This document shows positions 8,204 to 17,416 of a DNA stretch of 64,000 bases, in pieces (the stretch's first letter is position 1; each line of letters opens with the position of its first letter). Source of the stretch: an uncultured Lachnospiraceae bacterium (GTDB taxonomy: Bacteria; Bacillota; Clostridia; Lachnospirales; Lachnospiraceae); the NCBI GenBank assembly GCA_934401915.1, contig CAKRSV010000007.1, positions 1-64,000 on the forward strand, read 5' to 3'. The position numbers were made by a program, and so were the translations under genes. A model generated the notes under the pieces. It saw nothing but the letters and a program-made list of their open reading frames with translations. It did no database searches and was not told the origin of the DNA.

Positions 8204-8833
8204 TTATTCTTCCACGGTCTCCAGCTTGCTCACGGACACTTCATAGGCCACTCTTCGCTCAAGCTGATCCTCCGACAATTTTTTCATATATTCACGGCTC
8301 TGGATCCTTCCCCAGATGGCGCACCGGCTTCCCACCTCAAAGGTGCTCGCATATCTGGCGTTTCTTCCCCAGCAGATACACGGTATGTAGTCCGATTTTC
8401 CGTACGGTCTGTTGACAGCCAGCAGCAGATCCGCGATCTCTCTTCCAAGCGGCGTCTTGCGGTAGATCGGCGTCTTGCAGATATAGCCGTCCAGAAAAAT
8501 CTGGTTGGTCTTTGCATTTTCTCCGATCTCGTCCACGAACTCGATCTCTCTGGCAAATACCGAAAGCACCAGCCGGTTCTTCCGCTCCTCATGTCTGTTG
8601 TAAGAGCGGAACTGTCCTGTAATACTGATCTTCATTCCCTTATAGTCCGCAGTCACATCGAGTAGTCTCTCGGAGACCATCACCGGGATCAGATCCATCG
8701 AATCGCTCAGACGCTCCACCCGGATATCTACCATATAAAATCCCTCTCCGAAAATCTCATGGCTGAAGGTAAAATCGCTTACGATCTCCCCCATAATCAC
8801 CACCTGGTTGTTTTCAATCACCTTATCTGTCAT
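8204..8833 (-). CDS. single-stranded DNA-binding-like protein with two OB folds
   Basis: 209 residues. The N-terminal half (about 5-100: NNQVVIMGEIVSDF ... MKISITGQFRSYN ... VLSVFAREIEFVD) and the C-terminal half (about 110-200: TNQIFLDGYICKTPIYRKTPLGREIADLLLAVNR ... CICWGRNA) each resemble an SSB OB fold. The second half has the better SSB pattern. It lacks the acidic C-terminal tip (DDDIPF) of a housekeeping SSB, so it is more likely an auxiliary SSB-like protein. GAAGGGAG precedes the ATG. Confidence 0.75.
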   Translation of the reverse strand: MTDKVIENNQVVIMGEIVSDFTFSHEIFGEGFYMVDIRVERLSDSMDLIPVMVSERLLDVTADYKGMKISITGQFRSYNRHEERKNRLVLSVFAREIEFVDEIGENAKTNQIFLDGYICKTPIYRKTPLGREIADLLLAVNRPYGKSDYIPCICWGRNARYASTFEVGSRCAIWGRIQSREYMKKLSEDQLERRVAYEVSVSKLETVEE

Positions 8834-8996
8834 GTTTTTTCTCCCTTCTACACTGTGAAATCCCTGCCGGGAATTTCGATAAGTATTGTATTACCACTAT
8901 ATAAGAAATTGCCCGCGATTAGAACTGTTAGTGGTCGCGAAAATTACAAAATACCTTTTTTACATAGCTGGATTGTTACGTTTTCGCTCCTTTTTC

Positions 8997-9025
8997 TTGC
9001 AAGACAAAAGGCAGAGTGCTATAAT
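8997..9025 (+). promoter_or_regulatory. sigma-A promoter of typA
   Basis: TTGCAA (8997-9002), 17-bp spacer, TATAAT (9020-9025), about 55 bases before the start codon. Confidence 0.8.
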
Positions 9026-9080
9026 AAGCAGGTTTGATAGCTAATGAAACGATAGGAAAAGCGCAGGCTTGGAGGAAAAA

Positions 9081-10925
9081 ATGAAACAGACCAGAGAAGA
9101 TGTAAGAAACATAGCCATCATCGCCCATGTCGATCATGGCAAGACAACCTTAGTCGACGAGCTGCTCAAGCAGAGCGGTGTTTTCCGTGAAAATCAGGAA
9201 GTCGCTGAACGTGTCATGGACTCGAACGATATTGAGAAGGAGCGCGGCATCACCATCCTCTCTAAAAATACCGCCGTCATGTACAAAGGGATCAAGATCA
9301 ACATCATCGACACTCCCGGACATGCCGATTTCGGCGGCGAGGTGGAACGTGTCCTGAAAATGGTGGACGGTGTGATCCTCGTTGTGGACGCTTTCGAAGG
9401 CCCCATGCCGCAGACGAAGTTCGTGCTCAAGAAAGCGCTCGAGCTGGATCTGTCCGTCATCGTCTGCATCAACAAATGTGACCGTCCCGAGGCGCGGCCG
9501 ATCCAGGTTGTAGACGATGTCCTGGAGCTGTTTATGGATCTGGATGCAAACGACGAGCAGCTTGACTGCCCCTTCGTCTATGCTTCCGCCAAGGCAGGAA
9601 CCGCTACCACGCAGCTCACTGTCAAAGGCAAGGATATGACCGCGCTTTTCGACACGATCATTGAACATATCCCCGCTCCGTCCGGTGATCCCGACGCGGG
9701 AACCCAGGTGCTGATCAGCACCATCGACTACAATGAATATGTCGGACGTATCGGCGTCGGCAAGGTCGACAACGGCACTGTAAAGGTCAATCAGGACGTG
9801 GTCATCGTCAACCACCACGAGCCCGACAAGATGAAGAAGGTCAAGATCAGCAAGCTCTACGAGTACGACGGTCTGAATAAAGTAGAAGTCAAGGAGGCAG
9901 GCATCGGTTCGATCGTAGCGATCTCCGGTATCGCAGACATCCATATCGGCGACACTCTCTGCTCCCCCGAGGATCCTACCCCGATCCCCTTCCAGAAGAT
10001 CTCCGAGCCGACCATCGCCATGCACTTTATCGTCAATGATTCTCCGCTGGCAGGTCAGGAAGGCAAATATGTGACAAGCCGTCACCTGCGCGATCGTCTG
10101 TTCCGCGAGCTGAACACCGATGTCTCCCTGCGCGTCGAGGAGACCGAATCTACCGAATCCTTCAAGGTATCGGGTCGAGGCGAGCTTCACCTCTCCGTCC
10201 TGATCGAAAATATGCGCCGCGAGGGTTACGAATTTGCGGTCAGCAAGGCAGAGGTATTGTACAAGACCGACGAGAACGGCAAAAAACTGGAACCCATGGA
10301 GCTTTGCTATGTGGACGTACCGGAAGAATTTTCCGGAACTGTTATCGAAAAACTCAGCCAGCGAAAGGGCGAACTGAAAAACATGGGAATGGCGTCCGGC
10401 GGCTACTCCCGTCTTGAGTTCTCCATCCCGTCCCGCGGATTGATCGGCTACCGCGGCGAATTTATGACAGATACCAAGGGTAACGGTATCATGAACAGCG
10501 TATTTGAAGGCTACGGTCCCTACAAGGGCGATATCCAGTACCGCAAGCAGGGTTCCCTGATCGCTTTCGAGGCAGGCGAGGCCATCACCTACGGTCTTTA
10601 CAATGCACAGGAGCGCGGTACGCTCTTCATCGGACCGGGTACGAAGGTCTACTCTGGAATGATCGTCGGACAGAACGGTCGAGGCGAGGACATCGAGCTG
10701 AATGTCTGCAAGAAGAAACAGCTCACCAACACCCGTTCCTCCAGCGCCGACGAAGCTCTGCGCTTAACGCCGCCCAAGGTGCTGAGCCTTGAGCAGGCTC
10801 TGGAATTTATCGATACCGACGAGCTTCTGGAGGTCACTCCCAAGTCTCTCCGTATCCGCAAAAAGATCCTGGATCCTACGCTCCGCAAGCGCGCCGCTAT
10901 CTCCGCCGCTTCCAAGAACGCATAA
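9081..10925 (+). CDS. typA: translational GTPase TypA/BipA
   Basis: 614 residues, the normal TypA length. GTPase motifs: G1 AHVDHGKTT (15-23), G3 DTPGHADFGGE, G4 NKCDRP; these are followed by the EF-G-like domains II, III and V and the BipA-specific C-terminal domain (RKQGSLIAFEAGEA ... NTRSSSADEALRL). It binds the ribosome and supports subunit assembly and growth under stress. GGAGG at 9071-9075 fixes the ATG at 9081; the four-codon extension starts at a TTG that overlaps this site. It is monocistronic with a strong terminator. Confidence 0.97.
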   Translation: MKQTREDVRNIAIIAHVDHGKTTLVDELLKQSGVFRENQEVAERVMDSNDIEKERGITILSKNTAVMYKGIKINIIDTPGHADFGGEVERVLKMVDGVILVVDAFEGPMPQTKFVLKKALELDLSVIVCINKCDRPEARPIQVVDDVLELFMDLDANDEQLDCPFVYASAKAGTATTQLTVKGKDMTALFDTIIEHIPAPSGDPDAGTQVLISTIDYNEYVGRIGVGKVDNGTVKVNQDVVIVNHHEPDKMKKVKISKLYEYDGLNKVEVKEAGIGSIVAISGIADIHIGDTLCSPEDPTPIPFQKISEPTIAMHFIVNDSPLAGQEGKYVTSRHLRDRLFRELNTDVSLRVEETESTESFKVSGRGELHLSVLIENMRREGYEFAVSKAEVLYKTDENGKKLEPMELCYVDVPEEFSGTVIEKLSQRKGELKNMGMASGGYSRLEFSIPSRGLIGYRGEFMTDTKGNGIMNSVFEGYGPYKGDIQYRKQGSLIAFEAGEAITYGLYNAQERGTLFIGPGTKVYSGMIVGQNGRGEDIELNVCKKKQLTNTRSSSADEALRLTPPKVLSLEQALEFIDTDELLEVTPKSLRIRKKILDPTLRKRAAISAASKNA

Positions 10926-10959
10926 CAGGTTTGCTCTGGCAGACAATTTTCTCAAAAAC

Positions 10960-11009
10960 AAGCGCCTGTCAGGCGGATATTTCTTATCCCGTCCTGACAG
11001 GCGCTTTTT
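10960..11009 (+). terminator. intrinsic terminator of typA
   Basis: A 14-bp perfect stem (10960-10973 with 10993-11006, AAGCGCCTGTCAGG type) is followed by TTTTT. Confidence 0.9.
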
Positions 11010-11047
11010 ATCATTTCTTTCTTATTCCATTTTCCATTTTCATGCTT

Positions 11048-12574
11048 TTACAATCCCAGAGCGATCGTCGCGATCCGGAAATAGATCAGCAGCGAGATGG
11101 CGTCCACGATCGTTGTGATGAAAGGACTCGCCATGACCGCCGGGTCCACGCCGATCCGCTTTGCGATCATCGGCAGGGTAGCTCCCACGAACTTTGCCAC
11201 GATCACCGCCATCAGCAGCGTAAGGCAGACAACGATCGCCACCGTCACGCCCACGCGGTCAAACAAAAGGAGCTTTGCAAAATTGCAGACCCCCAGCGTA
11301 ACGCCGCACAGCACCGCCGTCCTTATCTCCTTCCAGATCACGCGGTACCAGTCCTTGAAGCGGATCTCATCCAGCGAAAGCCCACGGATGACGATCGCGC
11401 TCGCCTGTCCGCCCGCATTTCCACCCGTGTCCATCAGCATCGGTATGAAAGCGGTCAGCACCACATACTTGCTCAGCGCATTTTCAAAGGAAGTGATGAT
11501 ACTGCCCGTAAATGTCGCCGAGATCATCAACAGGAGCAGCCAGGGGATCCTCTTCTTGTACGCCTCCCACACAGTCGTCTTCATGTAGGGTTTATCCGAC
11601 GGCATGATAGCCGCCATCTTCTCGATATCCTCTGTCGTCTCCTCTTCCAGGATATCCACAACGTCGTCGACCGTTATGATACCGACCAGCCGGTTTTCAT
11701 TGTCCACGACGGGCATCGCCGTAAAGTCGTATTTCTTAAACTGCCTTGCCACTTCCTCCTGGTCCATCAGCGTATGCAGGGAAATAACGTTTTCGTGCAT
11801 GATCTCGCCGATCACCGCATCCGGTGAGCTGAGGAGCAGATACCGCAGCGCCACCGTTCCTACCAGGTGCCGCTCGTTGTCCAGCACGTAGCAGATATTG
11901 ATCGTCTCACTGTCCAGTCCGACCTTGCGGATACGCTCAATCGCCTGCGCGACCGTCAGCCGTTCCTTCAGATCTACATACTCCACCGTCATAATGCTTC
12001 CGGCGGAATCCTCCGGGTAGCGCAGCAGGTGGTTGATGTCCCTTCGCGTCTCCGGGTTGGCGTGCGCCAAAAGACGCTTCACCACATTGGCAGGCATCTC
12101 CTCTACCAGGTCCTTCGCATCATCCGCCATCAGGTTGTTGATGATGTTGGCGGCATCCCGGTCGGAAAGGGAGGTGATGACATACTGCTGATTTTCGATA
12201 TTCATATAGGAAAAGACGTCCGCCGCCATATCCTTTGGCAGGATACGGAACATCATCAGCTGCTGCTCCGGGTCCATCTCTTCCATATAATCTGCCACAT
12301 CGGCGTCGTTTAACTCCTGGATCTCCTGACGCAGCTTCACATACTGCCCTTTTTTCAGCAGTTCATAAATCTGCTCGCGGCCAAATTCCTCGTACTCGTC
12401 ACTCTGCACCTGCTGTATCCGGTTCTCCTTCTCCGTATCCTGCATCTGCTGCCCGTCAGCCATATATCCCGTCTCCTCCGGTTTCTGCTGCATCTTCTCC
12501 AGAATTTCTTTTTCCTGCATCTCATTCATCGCAAATGCCCGCCTTTCCGCCAGGCGGACATCACGCTGAGCCAT
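11048..12574 (-). CDS. mgtE: magnesium transporter MgtE
   Basis: Up to 508 residues. Order: a charged N-terminal extension, the MgtE N domain (about 70-190, with helical repeats such as NDADVADYMEEMDPEQQ), a CBS pair (about 195-325, EDSAGSIMTVEYV and DFTAMPVVDNENRLVGIIT), a linker helix, and five membrane helices forming the channel (LMDTGGNAGGQASAIVIRGL is the conserved pore segment). It imports Mg2+, gated by Mg2+ bound to the cytosolic domains. The first ATG (12574) has only a weak AGGCG upstream; the ATG at 12529, after GAAAGGCGGG, is an alternative start. Confidence 0.93.
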   Translation of the reverse strand: MAQRDVRLAERRAFAMNEMQEKEILEKMQQKPEETGYMADGQQMQDTEKENRIQQVQSDEYEEFGREQIYELLKKGQYVKLRQEIQELNDADVADYMEEMDPEQQLMMFRILPKDMAADVFSYMNIENQQYVITSLSDRDAANIINNLMADDAKDLVEEMPANVVKRLLAHANPETRRDINHLLRYPEDSAGSIMTVEYVDLKERLTVAQAIERIRKVGLDSETINICYVLDNERHLVGTVALRYLLLSSPDAVIGEIMHENVISLHTLMDQEEVARQFKKYDFTAMPVVDNENRLVGIITVDDVVDILEEETTEDIEKMAAIMPSDKPYMKTTVWEAYKKRIPWLLLLMISATFTGSIITSFENALSKYVVLTAFIPMLMDTGGNAGGQASAIVIRGLSLDEIRFKDWYRVIWKEIRTAVLCGVTLGVCNFAKLLLFDRVGVTVAIVVCLTLLMAVIVAKFVGATLPMIAKRIGVDPAVMASPFITTIVDAISLLIYFRIATIALGL

Positions 12575-12582
12575 GTGTACGC

Positions 12583-13248
12583 CTAGTCAGTTTTATTTTC
12601 TTTTTGGTCTGCGCGGTAATAAAAAGGCTCGGATACTTCCATCTGCGCCTTTCCCGCCGTCGCCTCCGTGATCGCGCTGATCACGGAACCCTTCTCCTGA
12701 TAGGGCAGGTGAAATCGGATCGTAACCTGATGCCCATAATCTGAATCGTAGATAGGAACGCCCTTCTGCCCCAGCAGATACTGGATCTTTCCGATCCCAT
12801 TGTAATCAGTAACAGTTGTTATTTCATAGCCATAACACATAGACCCTATGCTGCTTGCCTCAAGACCTGCCTGTGCCGCCTGTGTATACGCGCGCACTAA
12901 CCCACCTGTGCCGAGCAGTGTTCCGCCAAAATATCTGGTCACAACGAGAACCACATTTCTGACGCCTGAGCCGGACAATACCTCCAGCATCGGCTTTCCT
13001 GCCGTTCCGGTCGGCTCTCCATCGTCGGAAAAGCGCATAGTCTGCCCCTTCTCTCCAAGAATGTAGGCATAGCAGTTGTGCCGCGCATCCCAATATTCTT
13101 TTTTGCGCGCATCGATAAAGGCAAGCGCTTCTTCCTCTGTACAGGCCGGCGCCACGTGCGCGATGAAACGGGATTTTTTCTCCTCGATCTCACCTGTACC
13201 TCCGCGCTCTATGATCTTATAGGACTCTGGCCAATGATCCGGTTCCAT
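12583..13248 (-). CDS. yigZ: YigZ/IMPACT family protein
   Basis: 221 residues. The N-terminal UPF0029/Impact domain has the signature KKSRFIAHVAP ... DARHNCYAYILG ... RFSDDGEPTGTAGKP ... VVTRYFGGTLLGTGGLVRAY, followed by the small C-terminal DUF1949 domain. Family proteins are linked to translation control or peptide handling, but no reaction is established. AAAGGA precedes the ATG. It ends 8 bases before the longest mgtE frame on the same strand, so the two are probably cotranscribed. Confidence 0.92.
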   Translation of the reverse strand: MEPDHWPESYKIIERGGTGEIEEKKSRFIAHVAPACTEEEALAFIDARKKEYWDARHNCYAYILGEKGQTMRFSDDGEPTGTAGKPMLEVLSGSGVRNVVLVVTRYFGGTLLGTGGLVRAYTQAAQAGLEASSIGSMCYGYEITTVTDYNGIGKIQYLLGQKGVPIYDSDYGHQVTIRFHLPYQEKGSVISAITEATAGKAQMEVSEPFYYRADQKENKTD

Positions 13249-13443
13249 AACATTTCCTTTCTGTTACTTCTTCTGTTCCATTTCCTAGTATAGCATTTCA
13301 AAAAAAGGCATACAAGGTTTTATATCAAAAATCGATTTGGACTTTCTTTGCTGTATAGAACGCTCTGATTCCGTAAAGACTGGTAACAGTTCTTAATATC
13401 CGCTTAATATCCTATAAAAAAACTTTATTTACATGGGAATCTT

Positions 13444-13452
13444 TGCTATAAT
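13444..13452 (+). promoter_or_regulatory. extended -10 promoter of the class A PBP gene
   Basis: TGCTATAAT is an extended -10 element; a weak TTTATT at 13424-13429 sits at 17-bp spacing. The start codon follows about 30 bases later. Confidence 0.6.
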
Positions 13453-13483
13453 GCTTGGTAGGTTATTTAGGAGGCATTGATAC

Positions 13484-16183
13484 ATGAATTATGGAAAAAA
13501 GGGTGTCCGCAACAGACAGAAGGCACTCAATGCCACTTCCCAGAAGTGGAGCAGAAAAATAGGTTTTACCTTTGTTCAGATATTTTTGGTCGCACTGATC
13601 GGTGTGGGCATCATCGGCGCCAGCGCCGGTATCGGCGTGTTCAAGGGCATCATTGCCACAGCGCCGGATATCGGCAATATTGACGTTACCCCTACCGGAT
13701 TTTCTACCTTTGTATACGATATCGAGGGCAATCAGACTGCCAAGCTGGTGTCCACCGACTCGAACCGTATCCCGGTCACGATCGATATGGTTCCCAAGAA
13801 TCTTCAGAACGCCTTTGTCGCGATCGAAGACTCCCGTTTCTACGAGCACAACGGAATCGATATCAAAGGTATCATCCGTGCCGGCGTTGTCGGCCTGCGG
13901 AACATAGCAGCCGGCGGCACTTTTACAGAGGGTGCCAGCACCATCACACAGCAGCTTCTGAAAAACAACGTCTTTACCGACTGGACGAGCGAGGACTCCC
14001 TTGCCGACCGCATCAAGCGTAAGATCCAGGAGCAGTACCTTGCCCTTGAGCTGGAAAAGGTGATGGATAAAGACACCATTTTGATCAATTATCTGAATAC
14101 GATCAACCTGGGGCAGAATACACTCGGCGTACAGGCTGCTTCCCTGCGCTATTTTAACAAGTCCGTAAGCGATCTGACGCTGTCCGAATGTGCGGTCATC
14201 GCGGGGATCACCAAGAACCCCTCACGCTACAATCCGATCACGCACCCGGACAAGAACGCCGAACGACGCGAAAAAGTTCTGGACGATATGCTGGAGCAGA
14301 ATCTGATCACGCAGCAGGAACATGATGAGGCTATGGCAGATGACGTCTACTCCCGTATCCAGATCGCAGACTCCGAAAATGAAGATTCCTCTGTCAATAC
14401 ATACTTTGTCGATGCACTGACAGACGATGTGCTGGAGGATCTGATCGCAGCCGGCTACAACGAGACACAGGCATACACCCTGCTCTACAGCGGCGGTCTG
14501 AAGATCTACTCCACACAGGATCCCTCGATCCAGCGGATCTGTGATGAAGTATACTCCGATGAAAGCAATTACCCCGAGAACGTCAAGTGGTATCTCAATT
14601 ACGAGCTGACCGTGGAAAAGAGCGACGGAAGCCGCGAGAATTACAGCACCGAGATGTTCCGTACCTACTGGAAGGAAAACCGTTCCTCCGGCTACAACCT
14701 GATCTATTCCAACAAGGATGACGCTTATCAGGATATCGAGGACTACAAGGCAGCAGTCATGTCCTACGGGGATGAGGTCTATGGTGAAAATGTCACCCTG
14801 ACTCCACAGCCGCAGGTATCTCTGGTCATAGAGGATCAGAGCACCGGCTATATCGTTGCCATGGAGGGTGGACGCGGCACCAAGTCCGGCAGCCGTACCC
14901 TGAACCGTGCCACCGACACCATGCGTCAGCCCGGATCGACCTTTAAGGTCGTGTCCACCTACGCGCCGGCACTTGACAGCGCCGGACTGACTCTTGCCAC
15001 CGTGATGAATGACGCGCCCTTTAACTATGCGACCGGACGTCCGGTTGCCAACTGGTACGGCGAACAGTACCGCGGTCTTTCCTCCCTGCGCGACGGAATC
15101 CGCGACTCCATGAACATCGTGGCTGTCAAAACACTGACACAGATCACTCCTCAGCTCGGTTACGATTATCTGGTCAACTTCGGGTTCACCACGCTGGTAG
15201 ATCATCTGGAGATCAATGGAAAGATCTACTCCGACATCCAGCAGACCACTGCGCTTGGCGGAATCACAAAGGGCGTCACCAACGAAGAGCTGAACGCCGC
15301 CTACGCGTGCATCGCCAACGGCGGAACCTATATCAAACCCAAGCTGTACACCAGAGTGGTCGATCACGACGGCAATATCATTTTGGACAATACACAGCCG
15401 CAGGCAAAACGTGTCATCAAAGAGACTACCGCGTTCCTGCTGACAGACGCCATGGTAGACGTTGTCACAAGCGGTACCGGCGGTTCCGTCAACTTCGGAA
15501 ATATGGCGATCGCCGGTAAGACCGGTACGACATCCGACTATAACGACGTGTGGTTTGCGGGTTATACTCCTTACTACACCGCAACCACCTGGGCAGGCTA
15601 CGACAACAATGTCAAGCTGTCCGGCGACGAAAAGAATCTCGCCAAGAAACTGTGGCGCGCCGTGATGTCGCGTATCCATGAGGATCTGCCCAGCCAGTCC
15701 TTCCCGGTACCGTCCGGAATCGTGACTGCCACGGTATGTTCCCGCTCCGGGAAACTCCCGATCGCAGGACTCTGCGACGGAACCTTAAAGACCGAATACT
15801 TTGCGGAAGGAACTGTTCCGACCGATACCTGCGACGTACACTACGCCGGAATGGTGTGCCAGTACAGCAACCTGCCCGCCTGCGAGGGATGCCCCTTCAA
15901 GGCAGAGGGCGTTCTGGAGCTGACACCGATCGAGGATGTCTCCCTGCAGAGCGGCTCGGCAACCACCTCACAGGTAGTTGGCCCGGACGGCACGGTGACG
16001 ACCGTCACAAATGAAGCACAAACCAGCAATATGTGTCCTCACAACGCCGAGTTCTTCTCTGATCCGAATTACGAGGCAGTCATCAACGCACAGCGCGCCG
16101 AGATGGAACAGCGTGCGATCCAGGCACAGCAGGCTGCGGCAGCCGCAGCGCAACAGCCACCGGCGGAGGGCACAAACCAGTAA
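13484..16183 (+). CDS. pbpA: class A penicillin-binding protein (glycosyltransferase/transpeptidase)
   Basis: 899 residues. One signal-anchor helix (about 26-56), then a GT51 glycosyltransferase domain with Glu115 in EDSRFYEH, the GASTITQQLLKN motif and a KIQEQYLALELE segment; then a transpeptidase domain with Ser485-x-x-Lys488 (GSTFK), Ser542-x-Asn544 (SMN) and Lys679-Thr-Gly (KTG). It polymerises and crosslinks peptidoglycan outside the cell. The C-terminus has a Cys-bearing segment (CQYSNLPACEGCPFK) and an Ala/Gln-rich tail. AGGAGG at 13469-13474 fixes the start. The symbol reflects a PBP1A-type enzyme, not a proven orthologue. Confidence 0.95.
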   Translation: MNYGKKGVRNRQKALNATSQKWSRKIGFTFVQIFLVALIGVGIIGASAGIGVFKGIIATAPDIGNIDVTPTGFSTFVYDIEGNQTAKLVSTDSNRIPVTIDMVPKNLQNAFVAIEDSRFYEHNGIDIKGIIRAGVVGLRNIAAGGTFTEGASTITQQLLKNNVFTDWTSEDSLADRIKRKIQEQYLALELEKVMDKDTILINYLNTINLGQNTLGVQAASLRYFNKSVSDLTLSECAVIAGITKNPSRYNPITHPDKNAERREKVLDDMLEQNLITQQEHDEAMADDVYSRIQIADSENEDSSVNTYFVDALTDDVLEDLIAAGYNETQAYTLLYSGGLKIYSTQDPSIQRICDEVYSDESNYPENVKWYLNYELTVEKSDGSRENYSTEMFRTYWKENRSSGYNLIYSNKDDAYQDIEDYKAAVMSYGDEVYGENVTLTPQPQVSLVIEDQSTGYIVAMEGGRGTKSGSRTLNRATDTMRQPGSTFKVVSTYAPALDSAGLTLATVMNDAPFNYATGRPVANWYGEQYRGLSSLRDGIRDSMNIVAVKTLTQITPQLGYDYLVNFGFTTLVDHLEINGKIYSDIQQTTALGGITKGVTNEELNAAYACIANGGTYIKPKLYTRVVDHDGNIILDNTQPQAKRVIKETTAFLLTDAMVDVVTSGTGGSVNFGNMAIAGKTGTTSDYNDVWFAGYTPYYTATTWAGYDNNVKLSGDEKNLAKKLWRAVMSRIHEDLPSQSFPVPSGIVTATVCSRSGKLPIAGLCDGTLKTEYFAEGTVPTDTCDVHYAGMVCQYSNLPACEGCPFKAEGVLELTPIEDVSLQSGSATTSQVVGPDGTVTTVTNEAQTSNMCPHNAEFFSDPNYEAVINAQRAEMEQRAIQAQQAAAAAAQQPPAEGTNQ

Positions 16184-16191
16184 AGTTTATC

Positions 16192-16232
16192 AAAGAAAAT
16201 GGCTTACCCAGACGGGCAAGCCATTTTCTTTG
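16192..16232. terminator. bidirectional terminator after the PBP gene
   Basis: A long stem (AAAGAAAATGGCTT ... AAGCCATTTTCTTT) with a GGG/CCC inner part and a short loop. Its A/T-rich arms give a U tract in either direction, so it can serve the PBP gene and the gene ending at 16240. Confidence 0.8.
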
Positions 16233-16239
16233 TCTATTA

Positions 16240-16518
16240 TTAAATTCCCTTGATCTCCTTGATCTTGTTCTCCAGATCTCCGATCGCATTCTGTGCGTTG
16301 GCGATTGCCCTGCACTGCTCGTCGTACTCCTCCTCCGGCGCGGCCGCGTGCTTCTCATAATACTTCTTTCCGATCTCCACGTAATTCTTTTTGATCACTT
16401 CCTCACAGGTATTGATCTGGCTTTTCAGATTGGCAACCTCCGCCAGCTCCTTTGCTTTTCCGGTCATCTCTTTTCCCTTGGTCGTGATCGTTTCTCCCAG
16501 TTTATCCAAAAATTCCAT
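16240..16518 (-). CDS. small coiled-coil protein, function unknown
   Basis: 92 residues starting at the ATG at 16518 after TGGAGG; a five-codon extension overlaps that site. It opens MEFLDKLGETITTKGKEMTG and then is almost wholly helical and charged (KELAEVANLKSQINTCEEV, NYVEIGKKYYEKH, AIGDLENKIKEI). No signal peptide, membrane segment or Cys pairs for a zinc ribbon are seen. It resembles small YtxH-like or stress-type helical proteins in composition only. Function not assigned. Confidence 0.7.
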   Translation of the reverse strand: MEFLDKLGETITTKGKEMTGKAKELAEVANLKSQINTCEEVIKKNYVEIGKKYYEKHAAAPEEEYDEQCRAIANAQNAIGDLENKIKEIKGI

Positions 16519-16632
16519 CGTTATAACCTCCATTTCCGTTTGCTGATACTGCTATTTTACACCCTGTATCACAGGGTTACAAGTCCTGCCCGGAAAAGGA
16601 CTCCTCCACTTCTCCGGAATTTTTTGCCGGTA

Positions 16633-17382
16633 TCAGCAGGTCAGCAGCCTCGTCTGCAACGCTTTCAGGTTCATCCGCTTCATCGCGTACGTTGCCTTTC
16701 CCTCTTTCTGCGTCCTGGGAGATATGGCAGAGGGAATATAAAGGCTGTCCATCCCCGCCGCGGCTGCTCCCGCTATATCCGTTTCCAGATCATTGCCGAT
16801 CATCAGACATTCCTTTTTGTCCAGTCCGAAGCGGCTCGTAAGCAGCTCAAAAAAGCGCACATCCGGCTTTTTGCATCCCTCCTCCGAGGAGATCAGGATC
16901 CCGTCGAACAGGTCATAGATTCCCAGATATTTCAGTTCATACTCCGTGAAGATGCGCTGGGCGTTCGAAAGAAGGTACACGCCTCTTCCCGCCGCCTTCA
17001 GCGCGGTCAGAAGTTCTTTTCCGTTCGCGTACAGCCTCACGTATTCCGTAGAAAGGGCGCGGAACATCTGCCCGGTGTGAAGCAGCAGTTCCTCCCCGGC
17101 ACAGACTCCTTTTTCCTCATACAATACCTGAAACACCTTCTCCAGCGGGATTTCCGGATAGGACTCATGCGCGTAATGCTTTTCCGCGCTGTGCGCCGAC
17201 TCCCGCTCCATCGCGGCGACCAGCTCCAGATACCGTCTTTGCAGCAAAGCGGCATCGTAGACAGCGCCCTGATATCCAAAGAAAAGGCTCATATGCCTCC
17301 AGAACGCCTTCTTTTCCTCGTCCGTATGGATGTCCACCAGTGTCCCGTATAGATCAAAGATATAATTCTGATACTGCTTCAT
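16633..17382 (-). CDS. HAD-superfamily hydrolase (YjjG-like)
   Basis: 249 residues. Motif I is FDLYGTLVD, with Tyr at the position of the second Asp as in haloacid dehalogenase-type and some YjjG/nucleotidase members; motif II is LLSNAQ; motif III lies around EEGCKKPD; motif IV is MIGNDLETDIAGA. The cap domain spans about 18-100. It probably hydrolyses a small phosphorylated metabolite, but the substrate cannot be told. It starts 34 bases after the upstream deacetylase-like gene ends, so it may be the last gene of the polysaccharide operon. Confidence 0.85.
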   Translation of the reverse strand: MKQYQNYIFDLYGTLVDIHTDEEKKAFWRHMSLFFGYQGAVYDAALLQRRYLELVAAMERESAHSAEKHYAHESYPEIPLEKVFQVLYEEKGVCAGEELLLHTGQMFRALSTEYVRLYANGKELLTALKAAGRGVYLLSNAQRIFTEYELKYLGIYDLFDGILISSEEGCKKPDVRFFELLTSRFGLDKKECLMIGNDLETDIAGAAAAGMDSLYIPSAISPRTQKEGKATYAMKRMNLKALQTRLLTC

Positions 17383-17416
17383 TCTCTTATGTTTCCTCTC
17401 CTGTTTTTACACGCGC

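Noticed and set aside
14222..15679. 485-codon frame opposite the PBP gene
   Set aside because: Antisense shadow; composition follows codon bias of the PBP gene.
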